Source: Diadema setosum (Eukaryota; Echinodermata; Echinoidea; Diadematoida; Diadematidae). Taken from it: 64,000 nt of DNA. A program made the position numbers and the translations under genes. Below are positions 34,248 through 46,462 of this stretch, one piece after another; within the stretch, counting starts at the first letter, position 1; each line of letters begins with the position of its first letter. The notes under the pieces were generated by a model. That model saw nothing but the letters and a program-made list of their open reading frames with translations, was not told the DNA's origin and made no database searches. The stretch covers positions 1,042,501 through 1,106,500 of the forward strand of contig CM067064.1 of assembly GCA_033980235.1 (NCBI GenBank). The letters run 5' to 3'.

Positions 34248-37200
34248 CTAGACTTGGAATTTGTCAACACTGACAAATTAGGTGATCCGATCTGTTCGTA
34301 AATCAACGATTTGAGTCTCCTGATCCCAATAGGCATGACCATACCGGTTTCATCTGTGTTTAGTGGACATTGGCCGTGTGATGTTTGGATTCTCATTTAG
34401 AAAAGGTAGTCAGACCTGACATCTATGGTACACAATTCCGTATACACTAACGAAGATACAGAATGAAGTATATTTGACCTTTGACCCCAATTTGCACAGA
34501 CAAGATGGCATCTGAGCAAAAAGTGGTTATTTTGTGAAATGATCCTTGTAACATGGTCTTTACGTGTGCAAAATATGGGAAAGATAGGACATGTATTCAC
34601 CAAGATACAGGATGATACATTTATGACCTTTGACCCTAATTTACATACCCAAGATGACGTCTGATCAAGTAGTTGTTATTTTATGAAATAATGTACGTGA
34701 CATGAACTAAACATGTGCAAAATATGGGGGTGATAAGGCCTGTTTTTCTTGAGTTATTGTAAAGAAAGTTGCAGAAAGAAAGAAGTATCTCAATACATCG
34801 AAGATAAGCTTTAATTTCAACCACATTTTTTGACGTGGTCCCGACATCGTATCAAAAAATGAGGGCACACTTTCGATAGCCCAAAGTCTCAGCTACAACC
34901 TATTAAAATCTGGGAGAAATTCACTGAAGCATAAGTGAGCTAGTGCTCGATAAAGACAATCATGTCAATTTTCACATCTACAAAAATTCCCTCCCATAGA
35001 GATAACACGTCATAACGAAGATAAAGAAAGAAGTACATATGACCTTTGACCCCACTTTGCACAGCCAAGATGGCATCTGAGCAAAAAGTGGTTATTTTGT
35101 GAAATGATCCTTGTAACATGGTCTTTACGTGTGCAAAATATGGAAAAGATAAGACATGTATTCACCAAGATACAAGATGATACATTTATGACCTTTGACC
35201 CTAATTTACATACCCAAGATGACGTCTGATCAAGTAGTTGTTATTTTATGAAATATTGTACGTGACATGAACTAAACATGTGCAAAATATGGGGATGATA
35301 GGGGGTGTTTTTCTTGAGTTATTGCAGAGAAAGTTGCAGAAAGAAAGAAATATCTCAATACATCGAAGATAAGTTTGATTTCAACCAAGTTTTTTGACGT
35401 GATCTCGGCGTCGTATGAAAAAATAGAGAGATCTTTGACGACAGCTCAAAGTCTCAGCTATAACATACTAAAATCTGGGAGAAATTCACCAAAGAGTAAG
35501 TGAGCTAGTGCTCGATAAAGACCGTCATGTCAATTTTCATTTCCAGAAAAATTCCCTCCCATAGAGATAACACGTAAACTGGTTAAATTTGACAAGGTTA
35601 CATTATATCCATTTTCACGAGGTGAAGACATCATCCGATTAAAACTTTGATGAATAAAACTTAAAGAGTGATAAAGAGTGATGGGGGTGATAAGGCCTGT
35701 TTTTCTTGAGTTATTGTAAAGAAAGTTGCAGAAAGAAAGAAGTATCTCAATACATCGAAGATAAGCTTTAATTTCAACCACATTTTTTGACGTGGTCCCG
35801 ACATCGTATCAAAAAATGAGGGCACACTTTCGATAGCCCAAAGTCTCAGCTACAACCTATTAAAATCTGGGAGAAATTCACTGAAGCATAAGTGAGCTAG
35901 TGCTCGATAAAGACAATCATGTCAATTTTCACATCTACAAAAATTCCCTCCCATAGAGATAACACGTCATAACGAAGATAAAGAAAGAAGTACATATGAC
36001 CTTTGACCCCACTTTGCACAGCCAAGATGGCATCTGAGCAAAAAGTGGTTATTTTGTGAAATGATTCTTGTAACATGGTCTTTACGTATGCAAAATATGG
36101 GAAAGATAAGACATGTATTCACCAAGATACAGGATGAAACATTTTTGACCTTTGACCCTAATTTACATACCCAAGAAGGTGCCCGATCAAGTAGTTGTTA
36201 TTTTATGAAATAATGTAGGTGACATAAACTAAGCATGTGCAAAATATTGGGCTGATAGAGCTTGTTTTTCTTGAGTTATTGCAAAGAAAGTTGCAGAAAG
36301 AAAGAAATATCTCAATACATCGAAGATAAGCTTTAATTTCAACCAAATTTTTTGACGTGATGCCGACGTCGTATGAAAAAACGAAGGACACACTTACGAT
36401 AGCCCAAAGTCTCAGCTACAACATATTAAAATATGGGAGAAATTCACCGAAGCATAAGTGAGCTAGTGCTCGATAAAGATAGTCATGTCAGTTTTCATTT
36501 CCAGGAAAACTGCACTCCCATAGAGATAACACGTAAACTGGTCAAATTTGACAATGTTACTTTTAATCCCTTTTTACGAGGTGATGCCGTCATCCAATTA
36601 AAATGTTGTTATTATATGACTGAAAGACCATTTAATGAGCTACAACATATTTAAATTTGGATGAAAATCAACAAAAGAATAAGTGAGATATGCTTGAGTA
36701 AACTTAAAATTCGATGACGTCATTTTGAAAATTTACTTTTTTTACTTTATTAAGAAATTTGATATCTTTTCATCATTTTTCCAGCATCGCCAACCCATGA
36801 AATGACATGTCCAACTCATCAGCTTTCAGAATATGTAACGAAAATGGGGGGTCACCGTCCATCCTGACGAGTAAAATTGGATTTAAAATTGGCGGTTTTT
36901 TGCATTGTTGCGCTGTATATCGCCATTGACGCGCGCGCGGAATTTCAACTTTGACGGGCCCGTTTGACGTCATATTGAGTCAGATTGACGTGAAACTTGG
37001 TAGAAATATTCCTTGACATTTCAGGCATCCGATAAATGTGAAAAAACGGGAAATTTCTATTGCATATGAGCTGTGCGTGCGTATATGCGCGCGCGCGTAC
37101 GCGTCCGTCCAATTTTTTCAATTTTTCAAAAAATGCTCCAAATGGTCTGAAACGTGTGCAAAAAAATTTTCAGCTCGATTTGAGCATACAAATATTTCAA

Positions 37201-37560
37201 CGCGCGCGTACGCGCACGTTTTAAGAGAAAATATGAATTTTGAGAATATGAGTAACATGCGCATAACTTGAAATGTATGTGACGTAAATTTCATTGAAAA
37301 ATTCCATTCCATTAATGAGATATGAATGAAAATGTGTTTTCATATAATGACGTCATAGTGACGTCATGGTCGACTGATCACAATGATACATTAGATTTGT
37401 CGTCTTTGGGACATGATACATATACGGTATGAGTTTGAAATTGATACTCTGAGAACTTTTTGAGTAAGTAGATACACAACTTTTGTCCAGAAATAAAAAA
37501 GAACCAACAAAGAATCCGTAGAGATACAGAAGGTGATCCGAGAGGATACTCGGATCACCT
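34248..37560 (-). mobile_element. Helitron-like element, copy 3 (minus strand)
   Basis: On the minus strand it begins AGGTGATCCGAG...CTCGGATCACCT (37531-37560) and ends CGGATCACCTAATTTGTCAG, a hairpin with TTGACAAATT, then CTAG at 34248 followed by T. It is full-length like copy 1 (3.3 kb) and in the opposite orientation. It carries an internal duplication: 34725-35106 and 35682-36063 are identical over about 380 bp. Confidence 0.65.
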
Positions 37561-39059
37561 AATTACCATGATCTCGGCAGACGACTGACCAGCACCAATT
37601 GTCTCAATTGGCTTTCCTATGCTTTTTACGTCGCCTACAGAATGGGTATCCTCTGGTCCTTTCAATTCAGGTATTCATAATTGCTTATAAAGCACCCTCT
37701 TTAGTTTTTACAATCGGAAGGGAATAGCAGCAAGAAACATCCTCGTTTAAAAGAGGCTTTTCTTAATAGCAGGTATGCCCTTTTTCTTCTGCTTCCCTTG
37801 TTTTGGGGCAGCAATAACAGCCATGGAGCTACAAGCAACAAAACTTGTAGCTCCTTGCTAAAGATGCACCCGACACACAAAAGCGCACCGACGTATTCAT
37901 TTTGCGGCACGGACAAAAACACACCGAAGTTCACATCAGGCTGCCGTATTGGTCGATGATAGATACCGTCTTATTGGATGATTTTCTTTGACTCCTCATA
38001 TAGAATGCTTTCGCCTTATGAAGTGACAGAGGAGGAGCGTAAACGCCGTCGTGCGTCGCTATAAAGAACGACTGCTGTATTGTTTCGTTTAGGGAAAGAA
38101 TCAGGTTGTGAGCTTGAACGGAAACAGAACCTGAATTTTAAGAGATTGTCATGGTTTTGTTTGTTTACTTGTTCGTTCGTTTGTTTGGTTGTTCGTTTGT
38201 TTTTGCTTTTTAGAAAGTGAACTACTGACAATAGCGTACAAATATTCGTATTTAAGGTTTAAAGGGATGTGGAATTGGATTATGTAAAGCTAAAAGCCGC
38301 GTTTACACATGTTCACGGCAACCACGGCAGTCACATTTCAGGCCATCACGGACAAAATGGGACGGACGTGAAACAACGCTGTGAGACGAGATAGGCAAAT
38401 GTGACAGGACGTGATTGCCGTGGATGCCGTGTCACATCACATCACATCACAATTGCCACGGCAGTCCCGGTGTTAATGAGGAATTTTGTATGCCTTGATA
38501 AAATGGGATGAATGCAATGAAACACGACGGCACGTAATAGACCCTAACAAAACTTGGAGGCGGTCCGCAGCGGGACGGGACGGAAAATATTGATAGTCTA
38601 TAGCCTGATCAGACGCCGTGAGAACAGCGTGTGATAGCTATAGAAGTTCGCCGGGGCGAAGACTGGAACGATCCGAACAAGACTTAGAATGCGAAGGTGG
38701 GGGGGGGGGGGGGGCAGGAGAATGTTTCAACTGCATATACTAGTATACCCACAGCGCACTGCATCTCAGGCAAATACAACGTAGCTTTAGAGTCTGTAGA
38801 ATCCACATTTATATCTATAGGCATAACTAAAACTTGATTTCTCGTGACTCTGACACACTTTGACAGACTTTGACAGATTTCTGTGCACAACATGTACATG
38901 TAATATTCAATTCCACACACATACACACACACACACACACAAAAGATCTTCGACCTCCTAGACCATTCTCCCGCCCATCATTCTCTCTCTGCATCTTTTT
39001 CTGTTGTTATTTTGTTCCACCTATTAATGGGGATGTATTCTATGTTCGGCAATAATAGC
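37561..39059. other. Interior of element L, with a GTGATTGCCGTGG foldback
   Basis: Positions 38300-38450 form an imperfect foldback with arms of CACGGCAACCACGGCAGTCA type against GTGATTGCCGTGGATGCCGTG, plus TCACATCACATCACATCACA. A G-run lies at 38698-38714 and an AC microsatellite at 38917-38941. GTAGCTCC repeats in inverted positions lie around 37825-37855. No gene seen. Confidence 0.45.
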
Positions 39060-40420
39060 GCGTTTCATCGTGTTTTGTTTTGTTTTGTTTTATTTCATTT
39101 TTAGATTTAGATCGGAAAAGCAATATAGACGGGAGGTAAAATTCTTAAAGCAACTATACAGTTTCAATTTTTAGTCTGACATCGTTCTTATATTTTGATG
39201 TTCGTTGCACCTGGAAGGTTCTTGTAATGCGAAAGTTAAATAAGATTCGCTATAATATTCTCGAAAATTCCCTCTGCCGTATTGATATTCGTTAATGTGA
39301 AAAATAAATACGATTCATTAATCCGAAACCGCACGAATTTTGTGATTCTAAGGGTGCATTTATCGGGATATTAAATTAATTACGTTACTCTGAAAACGAA
39401 TAACACAACTTGTTCCTTTTAATTTCTGGGATTAACAAAACATCAGAAAGCAGAGCTTATTTAATTTTCGGATTTTTAGTCTGGCATTGGGGGTTAGTAG
39501 TTCGGAAAATAAGTATGGAAAATCTTTGAGGCAAGAAAATAATTTGAATTCCTATTATGGCATCGTTATTTCCTTTGCCTTATGTTCATTATTCCGAAAG
39601 AAGAATAAGGTTCGTAAATCCGATGGTTCTTTTTGCTGAACCCACAAAACACGCAAATTTGATATGCCTTATGTAATGTGTTAATCCAAAATTGTATTAG
39701 GGCTCGTTAATACCATTTGTGGCATTATTCCGAAGGTTCGTAAATGTGAGAATGAATTACGTGCATGGTACGAAACTTATGTCATTTTTGGCTAAAAGAA
39801 AATTAAAAACGCCGAATCTTTTCCTGTGACGGGAATATCGGGGTTTATTTCTGAACGTGACATCGTTTACTTCTTTGCACGATATTCATCATTCGGGGGA
39901 AAAAAAAATATTCAGATGGTTCATTCATCCGAAAATGGAAAAAAAGGTGGGTCGTTTATCTGTAAAGAAATTATCATATTCGTGGTAAGAAACTTCGTTT
40001 TCGTATCAGCTATATAACCTCCGAAATTTCGAAACTTATATAAAAAAGAAAAGCGAACCTTCAGCATAATAACAAACTTTAGCGAATCGTAACAGTTTTT
40101 TTTTTTTAATCAGTCGAGCAGTGTGGAATAACAAATCCGACATTTGTTTTAGCATGGTATTGAGCAGAATGTTACCGCTATTCACTTCCAAAAGTAAAAG
40201 CAATTATCTGACATTTATTCTGGCATCTTCTGGAGCCGAATGTGATTGCTATTTACTTTCGAAAGTACAGCAAATATCCGACATTTATCTAATCACCATA
40301 CGGAATTGAATATTACTCTGATTCATTTCCGAACGTCAAAGGAAACATTACCGCTGTTCATTTTCGAAAGTAAAGGCAAACATCCGACTTTTTTGGTGGC
40401 CCGATCGTACCAAAATCTTC
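39060..40420 (+). repeat. Second block of the ATTATTCCGAA array with a 90-bp sub-repeat
   Basis: Units match those at 29400-30985. Within it, 40125-40390 has three or four copies of a roughly 90-bp unit with the words CCGACATTT, GATTGCTATT/TACCGCTATTCA and TTTC(G/C)AAAGTA. No coding signal. Confidence 0.6.
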
Positions 40421-41066
40421 ATTTCTGAAATTTCGGTGGCCCGACGCGCGTTTTTGGTGGCCCCGTAAGTGTCGAGCCTTGACTAATGTCATCGAAAAGT
40501 AAACCAGAATGCAACTTCTCGCTTGTGAATTATTGCTTGTGAATAATCGCAAAACTTTGGCAAAACTTTTGGAATACCAATCCTGTTCATGACGCTTGGA
40601 AACTGCGAGTCGTGAGAATTTTGCGAACTCGTGCAATGTTACTCCGTAGCGTATGCGAGCATGTGGAGTCGCAATCGTTTAACTGTCTGAAGTGCGCGAT
40701 TTCTCTCACTCGTTTTTGCCACGCGATTTATTTTAACTTGCAAGAACGATGTGGAATTCTGGCGTCCACCGTGAATTGTGCACTTGCCGGCGCAAATTGT
40801 TCTTTTCAAAGGTGAAGCCGTGCGCGGAAAGCACGTTGTTGGGATAATCCTTGCGTTCCTAAAGCGGAGAGGAACGCCATGAATGCGACTTGTGAGCAAG
40901 CCCGTTCTGTTGCGTCCAAGGAACGCCCTCATTAGGCTGATGAATAGAGGGATTAAACCCCCCATTCTGCACGCAGGAGGAATAGGGGCGTCCCCTAACA
41001 AAAGGAGGAACGCGAGCATTCCCCACGCGGCCGAACGCTCGCTATACTAAATCTGTCACGCCTTAT

Positions 41067-41304
41067 ACGTCATGTTTATTGATATGCTGCGGCTAAGGGC
41101 CTATTGGAGGTCGTTATACCTCTCGTTTGGTGTACGATTTCTTTCGTTTCATATCACTTTTTTCGTAACGGCGATTTCCCGCTTTGCTGCAGTATTTCGA
41201 AGGGTGTTTGATGCCAGCCGCTTCGGTGTGCTCTGTGGTAATGTTTATGTAGTTGTCAGGGAGGTTGTTGATACTTTGTCTGTTGACATTTATTTTCGTA
41301 CAGG
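41067..41304. other. Flank of element L within K
   Basis: Unique-looking DNA between L and the hAT-like MITE. The 112-codon plus frame at 41072-41410 runs into the MITE and has no domain. Confidence 0.4.
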
Positions 41305-41452
41305 CAGGGGCGGATCCAGGAATTCTGTACAGGAGGGGGGAGGGGCGCAACTAATATTTCTGGTGCCACTTCCGGGTTTCACTTCTATTTTTTTTTTTCA
41401 CGATAAATAAAGGGGGCGTGCGCCTCATGCGCCCCCTCTGGATCTGCCACTG
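41305..41452. mobile_element. hAT-like MITE with CAGGGGCGGATCCAGG end
   Basis: The left CAGGGGCGGATCCAGGA and the right CTCTGGATCTGCCACTG are inverted repeats of a type widespread in animal hAT MITEs (established knowledge). The middle is GC-rich with GCGTGCGCCTCATGCGCC. No clear 8-bp duplication was found, so the ends may be off by a few bases. Confidence 0.7.
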
Positions 41453-42473
41453 CTACGTGTTTATCTCGAGTGATGGTGATCGTGTTTCTAAATGTTTATA
41501 AAAAAAGGACATTATCTGAGTGATGCCTGATGATAGTGCAGGTGATGATAATCAACGATGCTGAAGTAAAAGACGGCTTGCTGTGGATGCTGAGCGTTTA
41601 TACGTGCCCTTCCTTTATTTAAATAAGTTTTCCCTCTTTTACTCTTCTTTCCCCTCCCAAGAATGATAAAAAAAGAAAATACTGTACCTACACCTAACAA
41701 CAAAAGGAACCACGTGTGAACAACCATCGTTAAGTTCAATCGAAACGTTCATTATTAGCAAAGAATAAGGGGAAAACATGAGTGCCGGGAAATGATACAA
41801 GCGACGAGATTGTCTTCTTGTGTATAATGCGGTCTCTTGGGATTGGAAAAACCCCACTCTCGGATCCCTTTGTGGAAATTTCCACAAAACCAGGTGCGTG
41901 CCAGACCCCAGGTGCCAGACGAAAGAATGCGCGCACTGGTGTAGTATATCGATCGAAGAACTCGCTGGTGAGTCGAGTTAAAGGAATCATTGCAAAGATG
42001 TTCTGATTCTTTCGCCTTTCTTTAGGCGCATACATCGAACAGTCGATTATTGCGTACTTGATCTAAGTACAATGTATTTATATGTTCCCGAGCTGTAAAA
42101 AGGAATTGATTAATCACTCAAAAATGCAATCACAGATCATGAAAGGTCTCATGTGCCTAGACAAATTCACTGAGATGTCCTATGATGTGAGATGCAGCCA
42201 CCACCCGATTAAACAGCAAAATCATGACAGTAAAATTTCACGCTCACCAAAACTGCTAATTACTTTTCATATGAATTTTGGTTATCAACACTCGTTCGTG
42301 GATTTGTTTGTTTGCATGTTTTGTGTGTATTATTCCTCGATCCTGAAAGACGTAATAATTATTCGCATCGAACGTATTACTGTTTACCGTAACTAAGCCT
42401 ATGGCGCATTCGATCCATTCAACTTGCAGTAAAAGGCAGTACGTTAGTAGCACATGGTGCATTCCTTTGAACC

Positions 42474-42678
42474 CGTATCCGGGCAATTACCCCCAGAGGG
42501 CAATTACCCCCCGGCAAATTACTGGTTGGTGGTAAGGTTAGAGTAAAGATTAGGGTTAGGGTTAGGTTTAGGGTTAGGAGTTTGGGTTAGGGTTAGGGTT
42601 AAGTTCAGGCTTAGGATTAGGATTAGGGCCAGGGGAAGGGTGCGGGGTAATTGCCCAGGGGGTAATTGCCCTAGACCC
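42474..42678. mobile_element. MITE with a telomere-like TTAGGG core
   Basis: CTTTGAACC lies on both sides (42465-42473, 42679-42687), an 8- or 9-bp duplication. The ends carry paired GGGCAATTACCCCC steps: two at the left (42481, 42499) and two inverted at the right (42656-42672). The centre, 42540-42632, is a run of degenerate GTTAGG/TTAGGG repeats. It is a transposon with a minisatellite core, not a true telomere. Confidence 0.8.
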
Positions 42679-42699
42679 CTTTGAACCATGTGTTTCGCA

Positions 42700-44990
42700 T
42701 ATCGGCACATCCAAACACATTAGCGATCGTCGTTATGGCAAACTTTCCGATTACAGTCAAGGGAGAAGAAATCGCAATACTGTACATGTACTTATGAAAG
42801 TGATTATGCTTAAGATCAAATAAAATGAAGAAGTTTGAAAACAACTTGGCAACACTCAATCAAGTTTTGCATTCTCTCACACAAAAGCTCTCTTGAGAAA
42901 ATGAAAGCATTCCCCCTCCCCTGCTAGATAATGGAAGTTTCCATTACTAGCCCAGCAAGTTTTGGGAGTGTACATGAATGTTTTTAGGATAGAGTCAAAG
43001 GGGACCTAAGCTTTCGATCATAGCAGAATCATCGTCAGAAGCAAAATGGCAAATAGGCAGAAAAAGCAACCACACACATGTAAAGCGACTTCACACAACA
43101 AGAACAGTCAGGAACGAGCAAAGGGACACGGAACAAAGAAAACAAAAGGAGAGAGTAGGAAGTCATGGGCAAGGAGCCCAACAGGTAAAGGGAGGGGGAT
43201 TAGAGCAGGAGGATGGACAGACAAAAGGCAGGGGAAGGTTAGTAATGGTCGCCGTGAGGGTCAGGGGGCAATCATAATCATTGAAGGAAAAGGATGAATA
43301 TGGAGGCAACATCAAACAAGATAAGGAACAACAGAGAGATAAAGAAAGGTAAAGAGTGAAATAGCAACAGCAAATGGGGGGGGGGGGGGTGAGCAAACAG
43401 CAAGCCCTAGAAAGGATCTGTACAAGTACCAAGAGGAGGCAACAAAATGAAAGTGAGAGTCAATCAACAAATGCAATTAACCATATCAAAGTAGTATGGT
43501 AATATTGATACAGTAATAATGATGATATTGACAAAACAAATTAGAATAATAATCATTAAAGCACATAAAAAAAAGGGGGACACAAAGTCCATGGGAGAGA
43601 AAATGTATACTTGCAAAGCAAGTATCAATAGGCAAAATAAATACATTTCAAAGAGCTGGTTCATATGAAATCACCTTTGATTTATGATTTTACAAACAAG
43701 AATTTTCATCGCTTACCTATTTCTTTTATTACTTTCGTAATGTCATGATATTTCATGATGGCATGTGTTCTGTCTTTACATGGCAAGATAGGGTTTTTTT
43801 TTTCCATCCAGGGTCAAAAGAAGAAAGTGATAGAAAGATAATTGAAAGGATAGAATGAAACACCTACTCGGCAGGCTCTTGATATAACGCAAAAGCAATT
43901 CATCAGAAATGCAGTACAGTTCTAAATAATTTATCAGTGGAAAAAAAAACAAAGAAAATGGGATTTCGAGTTCAATAGGAGTAGGAACATCGCAATTTAC
44001 AGACTTGGACCTGATGCAAACATATTGTCTAGCTTCTGGTTGAGTTTCTTCAGAGTGAACAAGCAAAAGGATTTAAGTGAAAAAATAAAATGCAGGTCTC
44101 TAGACCACTCCAGTGCACGATCGAGACTCGATCGAGCGAGCAACACTAAAACAGCCCCCAGGGCCAGGCCATGTCGTCAGTGTCACTCTCGTGTTAGATC
44201 ATACAGGCCTACATTATACATACATCGTTTCGTACTCGTCATCGCCAACGTCATGATGGTCGGTCACACGAAATAAATTGCATCATCATAAGAGCTCTTA
44301 TATCAACACAACTAGATAGTAGAATCATTATCATTATCACTATCATTCCAGTCAATCTCATCCAAAGCGAAACCCTCAAAATCCTCAAAATCATCGTGGT
44401 TAATACCCTCACAAAACACATCTGTAAACGATTCAGACATCGCAGACCTATTAGCTACACATCTTGCACACAAAAATGAAATGGAGGTGGGAAACTACGA
44501 TGAATACACAAAAACTATCGACGATGGCATTTTACCGTAGCAGAAAATACACAGAGTATCTTGCACCGGAAAAAAAAAATGGATGTGGAAAACTACGATG
44601 AGGAAAACTAGGGTGAAAACCCGATGCGTGAAGACGAACGACGAAGACACTTTTACGGTAAAAATACTTACACGGAAACAAACGAGTGGGTACGATATTC
44701 TCGCACACACGAAGATAATCGACACATCGTTCAATCGAAAAACTCAACAAACACTCGAACAAAAACTCACCACAAATTGTGGCAAACAGGGTAATCACTT
44801 AATAAAAATGAGAAAAAAACACTCCCAGAAGTATGATTGTACTCTGAAAAGAAAGGGATACAATTATACGGAAGTAAAAGAGAGAAAATGAGAGAAATGG
44901 ACGGGAAACCTAGAGAACTTCGACGAAAGAAGAGCTAGCGATTCGCGATTAGAGCTAACTTTGTATACACTGTAGCTGTGTGTGTGATCG
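42700..44990. other. Right interior of element K, no supported gene
   Basis: Purine-rich stretches (43030-43450, 44570-44900) explain long charged frames on the plus strand and pyrimidine-coded ones on the minus strand. A G-run lies at 43377-43390. On the minus strand near 43000-43045, CTGACGATGATTC...GATCGAAAGC resembles the CTGATGA/GAAA word pair often seen in Penelope-like elements, but no stem could be confirmed. A local direct repeat, GAAACTACGATGA (44491) / GAAAACTACGATGA (44589), is visible. Confidence 0.35.
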
Positions 44991-44998
44991 CGCGTACA

Positions 44999-45048
44999 AA
45001 GGGTTGAAAGCGTTGAAAGCGTTGAAAGCATTGAAAGCGTTGAAAGCG
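44999..45048 (+). repeat. 9-bp minisatellite GTTGAAAGC
   Basis: About five units in a row, followed by related GTTGAATTC and GTTGAAAAC words. It lies in the subterminal region of element K and may serve as its iterated binding words. Confidence 0.8.
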
Positions 45049-46198
45049 TCCACAGCTTCGGAAAAGCGTTCGGGGATTTCGTTGAATTCGTTGAATTCGT
45101 CCAAAATCCGTCCATGAAGTCTGGACGCAAAAAGCGTTGAAAACGTCCCAGGCGAAATCAACAACGCTAAAAGCGTTGGGACGAAATTTGGACGCACTTT
45201 CGTCGGGCGTTTTCTATTGCGCGTACTGTATATATAGAAGGCTTATTCAAGTCATTTTACAAAATTGTACACCTACAATAGAATTGTACACTTTGACTAT
45301 TGTTAAAGTCTAATGACCAAATGTCAGTGGGCACCATAAAGTAGATACAGTATTAGCACTGGCTGCACAGTTACCATGCATCCTGAATGTACCAGTCACA
45401 TACCGGTATCTGCATGACACATACACATATAACGTAAGTTATTTGTATATTTCTTGTTGTATCGTTGGTAGAAAATACCAGATCGATAGCTAGAACTTGT
45501 TAATAAGAGTATGGTAGATAACATGACTTTAAAAAAATACAGAAAAAAGTGCAAAAATGGCGGGTGGGGTAGGGGTTAAAGGAAAAGGAAAATTTAACCC
45601 TAAATATGGGAAAAAAGTTAGTATCATGTGGAAGATCTGGTTTTACACCAAAATCATCATTATATTCCATTTCCTTGACCCCTAAAACATGGGGTTAGAC
45701 ACCAAAACTATCACAATTGACCTAAAAATAGCTGAGTTATAGCCAAAAATGTCTTTTTAAAGCCGAAACGGCGGCCATCTTGGATTTTTAACGATTTCGG
45801 CCGGGGCACCCTGGATTTCGCATTTTTTTCGTTCTTTTTTTCAAAAATGGTGTCAGTAGGCACAAAGTCATCAAACTAAGGTGTGATGAGCACGTTCTGA
45901 AAATGTCACCCTCTATAGCCCACCTCTAATATAAAAGGAAATAAGCTGTTACTGCATTCAGTACAAAGCAATGAAATGGATGCTTGCTAAATTGTAAACT
46001 GATGGGAGTATTCTGATCCCCTGATCCAAATGCAAGTTCATTCTTTTTTTGAACATGTATTCCATAAAATGTTATGTTGGGCAAGTTTTATGCATTATGC
46101 CGCTTTGAAAAAGAGTGAAGTGCCGAACCAACTGAGAGAAAAGAAAGGTCATTTGTACCAATGTGTACATGAGCTACAGTGTAATTATGAACTGGCTT

Positions 46199-46354
46199 AT
46201 TACCCTACATCAACTTAAATTTATTAAGCACTCAATTGATCAGTGTTTTAGTAGTAGCCATGATAAAAAAGTCATGGGCGTGCATACTCGAGCAGTATTC
46301 GAACTAAGACCTCCTGATCTCCGGACGGGCATCATCTCGGAACTAGACCACCGA
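46199..46354 (-). mobile_element. tRNA-derived SINE, copy 1
   Basis: On the minus strand the head reads TCGGTGGTCTAGTTCC...GTCCGGAGATCAGGAGG and then TAGTTCGAATACTG, a B-box-like word, with an A-box-like TGGTCTAGT. The body and tail (ATCATGGCTACTA, ACTGATCAATTGAG) match copy 2. It lies at the edge of M1 inside element G. Confidence 0.65.
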
Positions 46355-46462
46355 ACTTCCGCCCGACAGGAAGTGTTGGTTCTAATCCTTATATCATGCA
46401 GCGGGTACTGCGTAATTATTCAAATTCATGAAATTCTTTCGTTGAGATGTTATTATTGCAAC

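Larger units (their letters stand above)
30987..41066. mobile_element. Element L with AGGCGTGACAG ends and GGAACGCC repeats
   Basis: The left end reads TTAGGCGTGACAGATTT and, about 30 bp in, GAGCGTTCGCCCGCG; the right end is the inverted GGCCGAACGCTCGC...AAATCTGTCACGCCTTA. The surrounding array gives an empty-site comparison: a neighbouring unit reads GTGCCTATCCATGTTTGTTG where the flanks here join as GTGCTTATACGTCATG, so a TTA or TA duplication is likely. GGAACGCC or CGTTCCG words recur at 31090-31230 and 40850-41040. Minus- and plus-strand frames there (30981-31299, 40612-41019) overlap these repeats and have no recognised domain. It hosts E and a Helitron-like copy. Confidence 0.6.
28109..45224. 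mobile_element. Element K with ACGCGCAATA ends and iterated GGACGAAATTT motifs
   Basis: The left ACGCGCAATAAGAAACGCC and the right GGGCGTTTTCTATTGCGCGT are inverted repeats. ACT lies outside each end (28106-28108, 45225-45227), a possible 3-bp duplication. Inside both ends, TTTCGTCCAAATTTCGT-like and GCGTCC-like words recur many times in both orientations (28140-28380 and 45040-45200). Such iterated subterminal words are typical of transposase-binding regions in large DNA transposons. No transposase was recognised. Confidence 0.6.
27085..45928. mobile_element. Element J with terminal inverted repeats of about 650 bp
   Basis: 27085 to about 27730 and about 45300 to 45928 are inverted copies of each other with scattered differences. 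The ends read TAGAGGTGGGCTATAGAGGG. ATATAAA flanks both ends (27078-27084, 45929-45935). The intact M2 copy supplies the empty site (TTGGCAATGTCAGCAG at the matching place). A 7-bp duplication with TAGRG-type ends points to a hAT-like or Dada-like element; I cannot decide which. About 1.7 kb is left when K is removed, with no transposase frame. Confidence 0.8.
26898..46201. mobile_element. MITE M1, interrupted by element J
   Basis: Two pieces, 26898-27084 and 45929-46201, align to the two halves of an uninterrupted copy at 52083-52531. Without J and its duplication M1 is about 453 bp, against about 449 bp in the intact copy. Shared blocks include CCAGTTC, GCATGAGCAGAAAAAG, GATTATTCATG, AAAGGTCATTTGTACC and GAACTGGCTTAT. 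Confidence 0.8.

Noticed and set aside
19027..37560. CRISPR-like or bacterial repeat array
   Set aside because: The repeats are long, diverged and part of Helitron-like elements; the DNA is eukaryotic.
42537..42632. True telomere or chromosome end
   Set aside because: The TTAGGG-like run is short and degenerate, and lies inside an element with inverted ends and a target duplication.
43000..43045. Penelope-like element remnant with hammerhead-like words
   Set aside because: Only a short resemblance (CTGACGA...CGAAA) is present; no RT or GIY-YIG coding sequence nearby.
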